Assembly (NCBI RefSeq): GCF_004358205.1
Contig: NZ_SMYO01000002.1
Location: 1 to 64,000, forward strand
DNA: 64,000 nt
Direction: 5' to 3'
Source of the DNA: Bacillus salipaludis
GTDB lineage: Bacteria; Bacillota; Bacilli; Bacillales_B; DSM-18226
Shown in pieces: positions 31,724 to 39,761 of this stretch. Position 1 is the stretch's first letter. Each line of letters begins with the position of its first letter. A program made the position numbers and the translations under genes. The notes below the pieces were generated by a model. That model made no database searches. It saw nothing but the letters and a program-made list of their open reading frames with translations, and was not told the DNA's origin.

Positions 31724-33079
31724 ATGAGTGATTTATTTGCAGATCGTCTTCCGCCACAAAATATTGAAGCTGAACAGGCTGTTCTTGGGGCAATATTTCT
31801 AGAGCCTGCTGCTTTAACCTTAGCATCAGAAATTTTAATTCCAGAAGACTTCTACCGTGCCTCCCACCAAAAAATCTTTAATGTCATGTTAAAACTTAAT
31901 GACCTTGGAAAAGCTGTTGACTTAGTCACGGTTTCAGAGGACCTTGCTGCTTCTAAGCTTTTAGAGGATATTGGCGGGGTAAGTTATTTAAGTGAATTAG
32001 CTGGTTCGGTTCCAACGGCAGCTAATATCGAATATTATGCGAGGATCGTAGAAGAAAAATCATTGCTGCGCCGGTTGATTCGCACAGCTACGACGATTGC
32101 CTCTGATGGGTATTCACGTGAGGATGAAGTGGAAACACTATTAAGTGAAGCCGAGAAAAGTATTCTTGAAGTGGCCCAAAGAAAAAACGCGGGTGCTTTT
32201 CATAATATTAAGGATGTCCTTGTACGGACGTATGACAATATTGAAATCATGCATCAGCGCGCCGGTGAAATTACAGGGCTGGAGACAGGTTTCGTTGATC
32301 TTGATCAAATGACGGCAGGCTTCCAGCGAAATGATTTAATCATTGTCGGTGCCCGTCCGTCTGTAGGTAAAACGGCGTTTGCGCTAAATATAGCGCAAAA
32401 CGTTGCCCATAAAACGGGTGAAAATATTGCGATTTTTAGTCTTGAGATGGGTGCAGAACAGCTGGTAATGCGTCTGCTTTGTGCGGAAGGGAATATTGAT
32501 GCGCAACGGCTTCGTACCGGCTCCCTGACAGAGGATGACTGGGGTAAGCTGACAATGGCAATGGGCAGCTTGTCAAGCGCCGGGATTTTTATTGACGATA
32601 CCCCAGGTGTCCGGGTTGGTGATATCCGTTCGAAGTGCCGCCGTTTAAAGCAGGAACATGGCTTGGGAATGATCCTGATTGATTACTTGCAGCTTATTTT
32701 AGGAAGTGGCCGCTCTGGCGAGAACCGTCAGCAAGAAGTATCGGAAATCTCGCGTTCCTTAAAGCAGCTTGCTCGTGAGCTTCAAGTTCCGGTCATTGCC
32801 CTTTCTCAGTTATCCCGTGGTGTCGAACAGCGCCAGGATAAACGTCCGATGATGTCTGATATCCGTGAATCAGGAAGTATCGAGCAGGATGCCGATATCG
32901 TTGCCTTCTTGTATCGTGATGATTACTATGATAAAGAATCAGAGAATAAGAATATCATTGAAATCATTATTGCCAAGCAGCGTAACGGCCCGACTGGAAC
33001 CGTACAATTAGCCTTTGTAAAAGAATACAATAAGTTCGTAAACCTGGAAACACGCTATAATGATCCGCCAGGTGCGTAA
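31724..33079 (+). CDS. dnaC: Replicative DNA helicase (DnaB type; DnaC in Bacillus)
   Basis: The hexameric 5'-3' helicase at the fork. The 451-aa product has the primase-binding N-terminal domain (1-~150, LPPQNIEAEQAVLGAIFLEP) and the RecA-like core with Walker A GARPSVGKTAFALN, then IDYLQLILG and LSQLSRGVEQRQDKRPMMSD. In Bacillus this enzyme is named DnaC, while DnaB is a loader. No intein is present. Confidence 0.96.
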   Translation: MSDLFADRLPPQNIEAEQAVLGAIFLEPAALTLASEILIPEDFYRASHQKIFNVMLKLNDLGKAVDLVTVSEDLAASKLLEDIGGVSYLSELAGSVPTAANIEYYARIVEEKSLLRRLIRTATTIASDGYSREDEVETLLSEAEKSILEVAQRKNAGAFHNIKDVLVRTYDNIEIMHQRAGEITGLETGFVDLDQMTAGFQRNDLIIVGARPSVGKTAFALNIAQNVAHKTGENIAIFSLEMGAEQLVMRLLCAEGNIDAQRLRTGSLTEDDWGKLTMAMGSLSSAGIFIDDTPGVRVGDIRSKCRRLKQEHGLGMILIDYLQLILGSGRSGENRQQEVSEISRSLKQLARELQVPVIALSQLSRGVEQRQDKRPMMSDIRESGSIEQDADIVAFLYRDDYYDKESENKNIIEIIIAKQRNGPTGTVQLAFVKEYNKFVNLETRYNDPPGA

Positions 33080-33084
33080 TATAT

Positions 33085-33120
33085 GGTTAGCCTTTTTATG
33101 GGGCTAGCCTTTTTATTTTT
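33085..33120 (+). terminator. Terminator after dnaC
   Basis: GGTTAGCC (33085-33092) pairs with GGCTAGCC (33102-33109) with one wobble, followed by TTTTTATTTTT. Confidence 0.88.
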
Positions 33121-33135
33121 TACTAGATTACTATT

Positions 33136-33182
33136 TTATTACGAACATATTTTATTAAGTATATATAAAATGTTCGTGTTTC
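33136..33182. promoter_or_regulatory. Paired PurBox operator of purA
   Basis: CGAAC (33142-33146, in attacgaacat) and its inverted partner GTTCG (33172-33176, in atgttcgtg) face each other across 25 AT-rich bases, about 95 bp before purA. Two inverted CGAAC-centred boxes at roughly this distance are the Bacillus PurR operator, released when PRPP is high. The match is by eye. Confidence 0.72.
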
Positions 33183-33268
33183 GTTTGATTTTTCCTCGGT
33201 AAATTGTTAAACTGTGTGATGGGATAAATAAAATAATTAATGGTAGTAAATATTCGGAGGTGCCTTAC

Positions 33269-34561
33269 ATGTCATCAGTAGTAGTTGTTGGTACACAATG
33301 GGGAGACGAAGGAAAAGGGAAAATTACCGATTTCCTTTCTGAAAATGCAGAAGTAATTGCTCGTTATCAAGGTGGAAATAATGCTGGTCATACGATCCAA
33401 TTTAATGGCGAAACCTACAAATTGCACTTAATTCCATCCGGGATATTTTCAAAAGAAAAAATTAGCGTGATTGGTAATGGGATGGTTGTTGACCCAAAAG
33501 CCCTTGTGACTGAACTTGCTTACTTACATGAAAGAGGGATTGCAACCGATAATCTTCGCATCAGTAACCGTGCGCATGTCATTCTTCCTTATCATATTAA
33601 ATTGGATGAAGTGGAAGAAGCCAGCAAAGGCGATAATAAAATTGGAACAACGAAAAAGGGAATTGGCCCTGCTTATATGGATAAGGCTGCACGTGTGGGT
33701 ATTCGGATTGCTGATCTTCTCGACCGTGAGGTTTTTGAAGAAAAGCTTGAGAGAAACCTTGCAGAAAAGAACCGCTTATTTGAAAAGATCTATGAAACAG
33801 AAGGATTCACAAAAGAAGAAATCCTTGATGAATACTATGAATATGGACAACAGTTTAAACAATACGTCTGCGATACTTCTGTTGTGCTAAATGATGCATT
33901 GGATGAAGGCCGCCGTGTTCTTTTTGAAGGTGCTCAAGGTGTTATGCTTGATATTGACCAAGGAACATACCCGTTTGTTACCTCTTCAAACCCTGTTGCA
34001 GGTGGAGTAACGATTGGTTCCGGCGTTGGCCCGTCTAAAATTACTCACGTAGTGGGGGTATGTAAAGCATATACTTCTCGTGTTGGTGATGGTCCTTTCC
34101 CAACAGAATTATTTGATGAAATCGGTAACCAAATCCGTGAAGTCGGCCGTGAATACGGTACGACAACAGGACGTCCACGCCGTGTAGGTTGGTTTGACAG
34201 TGTTGTTGTTCGTCACGCTCGCCGTGTCAGCGGTTTAACTGATTTGTCGCTAAACTCCATCGATGTGTTAACAGGCATTGAAACATTAAAAATTTGTACG
34301 GCTTATCGATATAAGGATGAGTTAATTACCGAATATCCTGCAAGCTTAAAAGTATTGGCACAATGTGAGCCGGTATATGAAGAATTACCAGGCTGGACAG
34401 AGGACATTACAGGCTGCAAATCATTAGATGAACTTCCTGCCAATGCCCGCCACTATGTTGAGCGTGTAACGCAGCTAACAGGAATTCCTTTATCAACTTT
34501 CTCTGTGGGCCCAGATCGTAATCAAACAAATATTGTCCGCAGCCCTTGGAGACAAATCTAA
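33269..34561 (+). CDS. purA: Adenylosuccinate synthetase
   Basis: Catalyses GTP-dependent joining of IMP and aspartate, the first step from IMP to AMP. The 430-aa product has the family's [14 protein letters not shown] at the N-terminus, GNNAGHT, and [13 protein letters not shown]. The ATG at 33269 follows GGAGGTG; three upstream codons are not used. The PurBox pair upstream suggests purine repression, and a terminator follows. Confidence 0.97.
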   Translation: MSSVVVVGTQWGDEGKGKITDFLSENAEVIARYQGGNNAGHTIQFNGETYKLHLIPSGIFSKEKISVIGNGMVVDPKALVTELAYLHERGIATDNLRISNRAHVILPYHIKLDEVEEASKGDNKIGTTKKGIGPAYMDKAARVGIRIADLLDREVFEEKLERNLAEKNRLFEKIYETEGFTKEEILDEYYEYGQQFKQYVCDTSVVLNDALDEGRRVLFEGAQGVMLDIDQGTYPFVTSSNPVAGGVTIGSGVGPSKITHVVGVCKAYTSRVGDGPFPTELFDEIGNQIREVGREYGTTTGRPRRVGWFDSVVVRHARRVSGLTDLSLNSIDVLTGIETLKICTAYRYKDELITEYPASLKVLAQCEPVYEELPGWTEDITGCKSLDELPANARHYVERVTQLTGIPLSTFSVGPDRNQTNIVRSPWRQI

Positions 34562-34570
34562 AATGGTTAT

Positions 34571-34600
34571 GAAAAGTCCTCCTCTTTAGGGGGACTTTTC
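34571..34600 (+). terminator. Terminator after purA
   Basis: GAAAAGTCCTCC (34571-34582) pairs with GGGGGACTTTTC (34589-34600) with one wobble; the following T-rich tract is weak. Confidence 0.82.
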
Positions 34601-34629
34601 AATTTTATAAAATTTTTTTAAAAAAAGTA

Positions 34630-34659
34630 TTGCTTATTTTATAGAGTACATGATATTAT
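34630..34659 (+). promoter_or_regulatory. Promoter of the tRNA cluster
   Basis: TTGCTT (34630-34635), 18 bp, then TATTAT (34654-34659) with an upstream TG. It lies just before the broken tRNA-Lys copy and would drive the whole Lys-Glu-Asp-Phe array. Confidence 0.65.
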
Positions 34660-34707
34660 AAAAAGCGTCGTCACGAAAGGTAACAACCCGATATTATAAA
34701 TTAGTTT

Positions 34708-34809
34708 GAGCCATTAGCTCAGTTGGTAGAGCAGATTGCTTACATCACTCGAATTAGCTTCTGCGGCAATCTGCGAGAAAGAACGAAAGTTCTTTTGAGC
34801 ATCTGACTT
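34708..34809 (+). pseudogene. Broken tRNA-Lys copy with inserted hairpins
   Basis: Bases 34708-34733 repeat exactly the first 26 nt of the intact tRNA-Lys at 34845. The copy is then broken by about 63 bp and resumes at 34797-34809 with tRNA-Lys bases 22-34 (gagcatctgactt), so GAGCA stands on both sides of the interruption. It stops before the anticodon; no anticodon, T arm or 3' acceptor strand follows. The interruption holds a 9-bp inverted pair GCAGATTGC/GCAATCTGC and a GAAA-looped hairpin AAAGAAC/GTTCTTT. It cannot form a tRNA but could be transcribed with the cluster. Confidence 0.7.
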
Positions 34810-34844
34810 AAACTAGTATTTGTTTAGGGGACAAGCCCAAATAC

Positions 34845-34920
34845 GAGCCATTAGCTCAGTTGGTAGAGCATCTGACTTTTAATCAGAGGGTCGAAGGTTC
34901 GAGTCCTTCATGGCTCACCA
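34845..34920 (+). tRNA. tRNA-Lys (anticodon TTT)
   Basis: Complete cloverleaf: acceptor GAGCCAT/ATGGCTC, D arm GCTC-AGTTGGTA-GAGC, anticodon stem TCTGA/TCAGA with loop CTTTTAA, T loop TTCGAGT, and an encoded CCA end. First intact member of the cluster. Confidence 0.97.
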
Positions 34921-34938
34921 TTCTATAATTTTTTATAT

Positions 34939-35010
34939 GGCCCCTTGGTCAAGCGGTTAAGACACCGCCCTTTCACGGCGGTAACACGGGTTCGAATCCC
35001 GTAGGGGTCA
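34939..35010 (+). tRNA. tRNA-Glu (anticodon TTC)
   Basis: Acceptor GGCCCCT/AGGGGTC, anticodon loop CTTTCAC within CCGCC/GGCGG, T loop TTCGAAT. The 72-nt gene ends with A at the discriminator position and has no encoded CCA. Confidence 0.96.
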
Positions 35011-35079
35011 TTGGCATTTAGTGGTCAGTGAGTGACTGGCAAGGACGGTTTCCTTGCTGACTGCTATTAATATAAAATT

Positions 35080-35156
35080 GGTCCGGTAGTTCAGTTGGTT
35101 AGAATGCCTGCCTGTCACGCAGGAGGTCGCGGGTTCGAGTCCCGTCCGGACCGCCA
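35080..35156 (+). tRNA. tRNA-Asp (anticodon GTC)
   Basis: Acceptor GGTCCGG/CCGGACC, anticodon loop CTGTCAC within CCTGC/GCAGG, T loop TTCGAGT, encoded CCA. The 69-bp spacer before it contains a perfect hairpin GCAAGGA/TCCTTGC (35039-35057). Confidence 0.97.
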
Positions 35157-35163
35157 TATTATT

Positions 35164-35275
35164 TCCTCAGTAGCTCAGTCGGTAGAGCACGATCGAATAA
35201 GCTATTTTGAATCAGCATCAGCGCACCCATCGTACTGCTGCTTGAATAAGCGTTCTGAGATGGGGACGAAGGACT
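35164..35275 (+). pseudogene. Broken tRNA-Phe copy with insertion
   Basis: ctcagtagctcagtcggtag followed by agca (35166-35189) repeats the 5' part of the intact tRNA-Phe at 35309, with the first two acceptor bases changed. The similarity breaks at the same point as in the Lys copy (after GGTAGAGCA), about 79 bp intervene, and a short match aaggact (35269-35275) precedes the lost anticodon. No T arm follows. Confidence 0.6.
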
Positions 35276-35308
35276 ACAGCTATTTTGTTGTAGGGATAAT
35301 ATTAATAT

Positions 35309-35381
35309 GGCTCAGTAGCTCAGTCGGTAGAGCAAAGGACTGAAAATCCTTGTGTCGGCGGTTCGATTCCGTCCTGAGCCA
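35309..35381 (+). tRNA. tRNA-Phe (anticodon GAA)
   Basis: Acceptor GGCTCAG/CTGAGCC, D arm GCTC-AGTCGGTA-GAGC, anticodon loop CTGAAAA within AGGA/TCCT, T loop TTCGATT. 73 nt, no encoded CCA. Last of the cluster and directly followed by a terminator. Confidence 0.97.
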
Positions 35382-35388
35382 TCCCAAA

Positions 35389-35416
35389 GAAGTTTGCGAA
35401 AGCAAGCTTCTTTTTT
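35389..35416 (+). terminator. Terminator of the tRNA cluster
   Basis: GAAGTTTGC and GCAAGCTTC pair (one wobble) around a GAAA tetraloop, followed by six T residues, starting 8 bp after tRNA-Phe. Confidence 0.95.
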
Positions 35417-35479
35417 ATTCCCCAAAAAGTAAAAATGTTCCTAACTACTACACACCCTATGTAGAAAAATGTCAGCAAT

Positions 35480-35496
35480 TATACAATTTTGTTACA
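35480..35496 (-). promoter_or_regulatory. Candidate WalR box upstream of the M23 peptidase gene
   Basis: The minus strand reads TGTAAC-AAAAT-TGTATA, one mismatch from the WalR consensus TGTWAH-N5-TGTWAH. It is 126 bp before a cell-wall hydrolase gene that neighbours walRK. Single by-eye match. Confidence 0.4.
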
Positions 35497-35621
35497 TTAC
35501 CAAGAAGAATCTCCTTTTTTACCTATATTATGGTAAGGTAAAGAAGTCGAAATTTGTAAGAAAATTTTTATTGATAAATAAATTTAAATAGTGATTGTTT
35601 TTGTGATTTAGGGGGTATTAC

Positions 35622-37058
35622 ATGTTTCATCTCAATAAAAAATTCCGAATACTTAAAATGGCTGCGATATCAGCTATTGTTACATCCTCTTTGCTCCTTG
35701 CAAATGGGTCCAATACTTTTGCCGATTCCTCAAATTTAACAACCATACACTACGTATACCTAAACAATACATATATTGGTACAGTTTCAGACCAATCAAT
35801 CATTGAAAAATCCATTTCGGAAAAAATAAAGGACTTGAAGAAAACCTACAAGGACCTTGATTTAAAAATCAATCCGCAAATTGAGTACATATCTGAAGAA
35901 GTTTTCCATTCAACGGCAAACGATCAAGAGACCATTAGCAATCTTGAAAATAGCAATCTATTACAGGCCGATTCCGCTGCAATTTTAGTAGAAGGAACAC
36001 CAGTGGCCTATTTAGACAGCACCAAAGCGGCTGAAAATGTCATCGAAAAGCTTAAACTACAATATGTATCAAAGGATCAATTGAAAAAGTTAGAGAAAAA
36101 AAAAGCTTCAAGGAAGGCCTCTCTTTCTCCATTAAAGCAAAATGAAACTCGGTTACTCGATGTACACTTTGCCGAGAATGTCTCCATTCATGCAGAAAAG
36201 GCAGCACCGGAAAAAGTGTTAACTGCGAAAAAGGCAGTTACCTTTTTGCAAAAGGGGAACGTTGAAGAAAAAAAGTATGAAGTTAAAAAAGGCGATGTCC
36301 TTGGTTCGATTGCCAATGACCATAAGCTAAAGCTTGAAGATCTTTTAGCCCTAAATCCAAAGCTGCAAGACGATTCTGTATTAAAAATAGGTCAAAGGGT
36401 GGACATCACTGTACCCAAGCCTTATATAAATGTGGTGGTTGAAAAAGAAATAAATAAGAAGGAAACCATTCCATATAAGAGTGAAGTTGTTACCTCCTCC
36501 TCTCTGCCTAAAGGGGAAACGAAGGAAAGACAAAAAGGTAAAAAAGGTTCACGAGCTGTAACGTATCAAATCTTATTAAAAAATGGAAAGCCCCTTAAAA
36601 AAGCGGTTATTGAACAAAAGGTTCTCCAAAAACCAGTAAAGCATATTGTTGTAAAAGGGACAAAGGTAATCCCTTCCCGCGGCGAGGGCAGTTTCGCCTG
36701 GCCAACCGTTGGGGGCTATATTTCCAGCAAGGTGGGATATAGATGGGGACGCATGCATAAAGGGATTGACATTGCCCGTCCTAGCAATCGAACCATTAAA
36801 GCGGCAGATAATGGTGTAGTTATTTTCGCAGGCATCGATGGAAGTTTCGGAAATAAAATTGAAATTGATCATCGTAATGGCTTTCATACCATTTACGCGC
36901 ATATGTCCTCCCTTAAGGTAAGCGCAGGTCAAACGATTGAAAAGGGCCAAGCAATCGGCATAATGGGGGCAACAGGCGATGCAACAGGGGTCCACCTGCA
37001 TTTTGAAGTATATAAAAATGGTGCATTAGAAAATCCTCTATCTTATTTAAGAAGATAA
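35622..37058 (+). CDS. Secreted M23 peptidoglycan endopeptidase with LysM and G5 domains
   Basis: A 478-aa exported wall hydrolase. A signal peptide occupies about 1-34 (LLLANGSNTFA-DSS). A coiled or extended region follows, then LysM at about 220-265 (KKGDVLGSIANDHKL), a G5 domain at about 268-345 and an M23 metallopeptidase domain at about 350-478. The last has the zinc ligands in HKGIDIA, YAHMSS and HLHFEV. It should cleave peptide cross-links in the wall. Its position before walR and a possible WalR box suggest WalRK control, as is known for other hydrolases. A terminator separates it from walR. Confidence 0.92.
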   Translation: MFHLNKKFRILKMAAISAIVTSSLLLANGSNTFADSSNLTTIHYVYLNNTYIGTVSDQSIIEKSISEKIKDLKKTYKDLDLKINPQIEYISEEVFHSTANDQETISNLENSNLLQADSAAILVEGTPVAYLDSTKAAENVIEKLKLQYVSKDQLKKLEKKKASRKASLSPLKQNETRLLDVHFAENVSIHAEKAAPEKVLTAKKAVTFLQKGNVEEKKYEVKKGDVLGSIANDHKLKLEDLLALNPKLQDDSVLKIGQRVDITVPKPYINVVVEKEINKKETIPYKSEVVTSSSLPKGETKERQKGKKGSRAVTYQILLKNGKPLKKAVIEQKVLQKPVKHIVVKGTKVIPSRGEGSFAWPTVGGYISSKVGYRWGRMHKGIDIARPSNRTIKAADNGVVIFAGIDGSFGNKIEIDHRNGFHTIYAHMSSLKVSAGQTIEKGQAIGIMGATGDATGVHLHFEVYKNGALENPLSYLRR

Positions 37059-37069
37059 ATTGAGAAATG

Positions 37070-37094
37070 GTCTCTAGTGGTCTAGAGGCTTTTT
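37070..37094 (+). terminator. Terminator after the M23 peptidase gene
   Basis: GTCTCTAG (37070-37077) and CTAGAGGC (37082-37089) flank TGGT and are followed by five T residues. Confidence 0.82.
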
Positions 37095-37215
37095 CTATTT
37101 TTGCCATTAATGATGGCATTTGTAGCAAATACTACTAATAGATGATTTAAAACGGATTACATGATAAAGTAAAATAGAGTATATATGACTTTATTTAGAT
37201 AAAGGAGCAATGGGT

Positions 37216-37926
37216 ATGGAGAAAAAAATTCTAGTCGTGGATGATGAAAAGCCGATTGCGGATATTCTACAATTCAACTTAAAAAAGGAAGGCTACAATG
37301 TCTATTGTGCCTATGATGGTAATGAAGCAATTAAAATGGTCGAGGAAATCCAGCCGGATTTAATTCTTCTTGATATTATGATTCCTCAAAAAGATGGTAT
37401 GGAAGTCTGCCGGGAAGTCCGCAAAAAATATGAAATGCCGATCATCATGCTGACAGCTAAGGACTCGGAAATTGATAAGGTACTTGGGCTTGAGCTTGGT
37501 GCGGATGATTATGTAACAAAACCTTTTAGCACAAGGGAACTAATTGCCCGTGTAAAAGCAAATTTACGCCGGCATCAGCAGTTTAACACGCCGTCGGAGG
37601 AAGAATCCGAAACAAATGAAATTGAAATTGGCTCGTTGGTGATTCATCCTGATGCCTATGTTGTTTCGAAACGCGGCGAAACCATTGAGCTGACACATCG
37701 TGAATTTGAACTGCTCTATTATTTGGCTCAGCATATTGGCCAGGTAATGACAAGAGAACATTTATTACAAACCGTTTGGGGTTACGATTATTATGGCGAT
37801 GTTCGAACCGTTGACGTAACTGTCCGGCGCTTGCGGGAAAAAATTGAGGATAGCCCAAGCCATCCAACTTGGATCGTGACGCGAAGAGGAGTTGGATATT
37901 ATTTGCGCAATCCTGAACAGGAGTAA
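37216..37926 (+). CDS. walR: Essential response regulator WalR (YycF)
   Basis: OmpR/PhoB-family regulator of cell-wall metabolism. 236 aa: receiver domain 1-120 with the phospho-acceptor in DLILLDIM (Asp53 region) and the conserved lysine in KPFSTREL, then a winged-helix domain ending [13 protein letters not shown]. The ATG at 37216 is 8 nt from GGAG; an ATG two codons earlier is too close to it. First gene of walRKHIJ; walK follows directly. Confidence 0.98.
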   Translation: MEKKILVVDDEKPIADILQFNLKKEGYNVYCAYDGNEAIKMVEEIQPDLILLDIMIPQKDGMEVCREVRKKYEMPIIMLTAKDSEIDKVLGLELGADDYVTKPFSTRELIARVKANLRRHQQFNTPSEEESETNEIEIGSLVIHPDAYVVSKRGETIELTHREFELLYYLAQHIGQVMTREHLLQTVWGYDYYGDVRTVDVTVRRLREKIEDSPSHPTWIVTRRGVGYYLRNPEQE

Positions 37927-37934
37927 TGGCCTTC

Positions 37935-39761
37935 ATGAGAAAGGTTGGTTTCTTTCGATCTATAAATGTTAAATTTGTCATCATCTATGTGCTGTTGATT
38001 TTAGTTGCGATGCAAATTATTGGTGTTTATTTTGTGAAGCAATTAGAAGAAACACTAAGGACCAACTTCCAAACCTCTTTAACAGAGCGTGTCAATTTGC
38101 TTGCTTATAATATTGTTGAAGAAATGGAAAAGGAACGGACACCTGAGGACCCAACACTTGAAGAAGATATAAAAAAAATCCTCAGGGACTTCTCAGCAGT
38201 GGATATATCAGAGGTGCGTGTCATTGATGGGCGGTCGATGAAAATTCTTGGGACCTCTGACCCCAATAATCAGGGGGTCGTCGGTCAGCGTTCGACAGAG
38301 CTTCGGGTGAAACAAACCCTCACATTAGAAGAGGAACAAAGCAGTATTTTAATTGATCCGCAATCAGGGCACAGAATTTGGGTCCTCTCGAAGCCGATTA
38401 AATCGGGAAAAAAAGTGATTGGAGCCATTTATCTTGTTGCGAAAATTGAAAATGTCTTTGAACAAATGAAGACAATCAATGGCATTTTTGCAACGGGGAC
38501 TGGTATTGCCTTAGCGATTACCGCTGTTTTAGGGGTTTTACTGGCTCAGACCATTACACGGCCAATTTCAGATTTGAAGAAGCAAGCCATAGCCATGACT
38601 AAAGGGAATTTCTCACGAAAGGTTAAAGTGTACGGAAATGATGAAATTGGTACATTAGCGATGACCTTTAATAATTTAACGAAGAAACTCCAAGAAGCTC
38701 AGGCGATGACTGAAGGTGAACGCAGGAAGCTCTCCACCGTTTTATCGTATATGACAGATGGAGTAATCGCGACAGACCGGAAAGGACGGGTAATTTTAAT
38801 CAATGAACCAGCAGCCGAGATGTTGGATGTTTCACGTGAAACAGTTCTTTCGCAGCCGATTGTATCACTTTTAGGGTTAAGTGACACGAATACCTTTGAA
38901 GATCTGCTTGAGGAAAAGGATTCGTTAATTTTGGATTATAGTACAAAAACAAAGCCCTATATCCTTCGGGCAAATTTCTCAGTGATTCAAAAAGAGACAG
39001 GCTTTGTTAATGGATTAATTGCTGTACTGCATGATATCACAGAACAAGAAAAAATTAATACAGAGCGAAGGGAATTTGTGGCGAATGTGTCGCATGAGTT
39101 AAGAACTCCGCTTACAACGATGCGTAGTTACCTTGAGGCATTGGCGGATGGGGCATGGAAGGATGAGGAGATTGCCCCGAACTTCTTAGAGGTTACACGA
39201 ACGGAAACTGAAAGAATGATTCGGCTTGTGAACGATCTTCTCACTTTATCGAAAATGGATAGCACGGATTATATGCTTTCTCCTGAGTGGGTAAATTTTG
39301 TTAGCTTCTTCCACAGCATCATCGATCGCTTTGAAATGTCGAAGGAACAAAATGTCACCTTTAAAAGGATGCTTCCATCTAATCCAATTTTCGTGGAAAT
39401 CGACGAGGATAAATTAACACAAGTACTCTATAACATTATTTCCAATGCTCTAAAGTATTCCCCTGAAGGCGGACAAGTCACGTTTTCCATTCAGGAGGAA
39501 GAAGGTAGAATTATTGTGAGCATATCCGACCAAGGGATGGGGATTCCGAAAGAAAATATCGGGAGGATATTTGATCGTTTTTATCGTGTTGATAAAGCAA
39601 GAACCCGAAAATTGGGCGGTACCGGTTTGGGCCTTGCCATTGCAAAGGAAATTATTAATGCACATGGCGGGGGAATTTGGGCGACCAGCCAAGAAGGAAA
39701 AGGAACGGTTATCTCTTTTTCACTACCGTACGATGGGTCCGAAGAGGATGAGTGGTCATGA
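37935..39761 (+). CDS. walK: Sensor histidine kinase WalK (YycG)
   Basis: Membrane kinase that phosphorylates WalR. About 608 aa: TM1 at about 10-31, an extracellular domain, TM2 at about 180-203, HAMP, PAS (about 265-360, ATDRKGRVILINE), HisKA with the phospho-histidine in VANVSHELRTPLTT, and an ATPase domain with GTGLGLAIAKEI. The ATG at 37935 matches the relatives' MxKVGFFRSI start; another ATG at 37926 overlaps the walR stop. A perfect parS site lies inside the gene. Confidence 0.97.
   Translation: MRKVGFFRSINVKFVIIYVLLILVAMQIIGVYFVKQLEETLRTNFQTSLTERVNLLAYNIVEEMEKERTPEDPTLEEDIKKILRDFSAVDISEVRVIDGRSMKILGTSDPNNQGVVGQRSTELRVKQTLTLEEEQSSILIDPQSGHRIWVLSKPIKSGKKVIGAIYLVAKIENVFEQMKTINGIFATGTGIALAITAVLGVLLAQTITRPISDLKKQAIAMTKGNFSRKVKVYGNDEIGTLAMTFNNLTKKLQEAQAMTEGERRKLSTVLSYMTDGVIATDRKGRVILINEPAAEMLDVSRETVLSQPIVSLLGLSDTNTFEDLLEEKDSLILDYSTKTKPYILRANFSVIQKETGFVNGLIAVLHDITEQEKINTERREFVANVSHELRTPLTTMRSYLEALADGAWKDEEIAPNFLEVTRTETERMIRLVNDLLTLSKMDSTDYMLSPEWVNFVSFFHSIIDRFEMSKEQNVTFKRMLPSNPIFVEIDEDKLTQVLYNIISNALKYSPEGGQVTFSIQEEEGRIIVSISDQGMGIPKENIGRIFDRFYRVDKARTRKLGGTGLGLAIAKEIINAHGGGIWATSQEGKGTVISFSLPYDGSEEDEWS
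38828..38843. other. parS: parS centromere site inside walK
   Basis: A perfect TGTTTCACGTGAAACA, 19.4 kb from the spo0J copy and about 29 kb from oriC. It encodes Val-Ser-Arg-Glu-Thr in the walK PAS region, the same pentapeptide as in Spo0J. Confidence 0.95.

Noticed and set aside
35095..35343. 82-codon frame across the tRNA-Asp and tRNA-Phe genes
   Set aside because: It reads through tRNA genes and their broken copy, so it reflects tRNA sequence rather than a protein.
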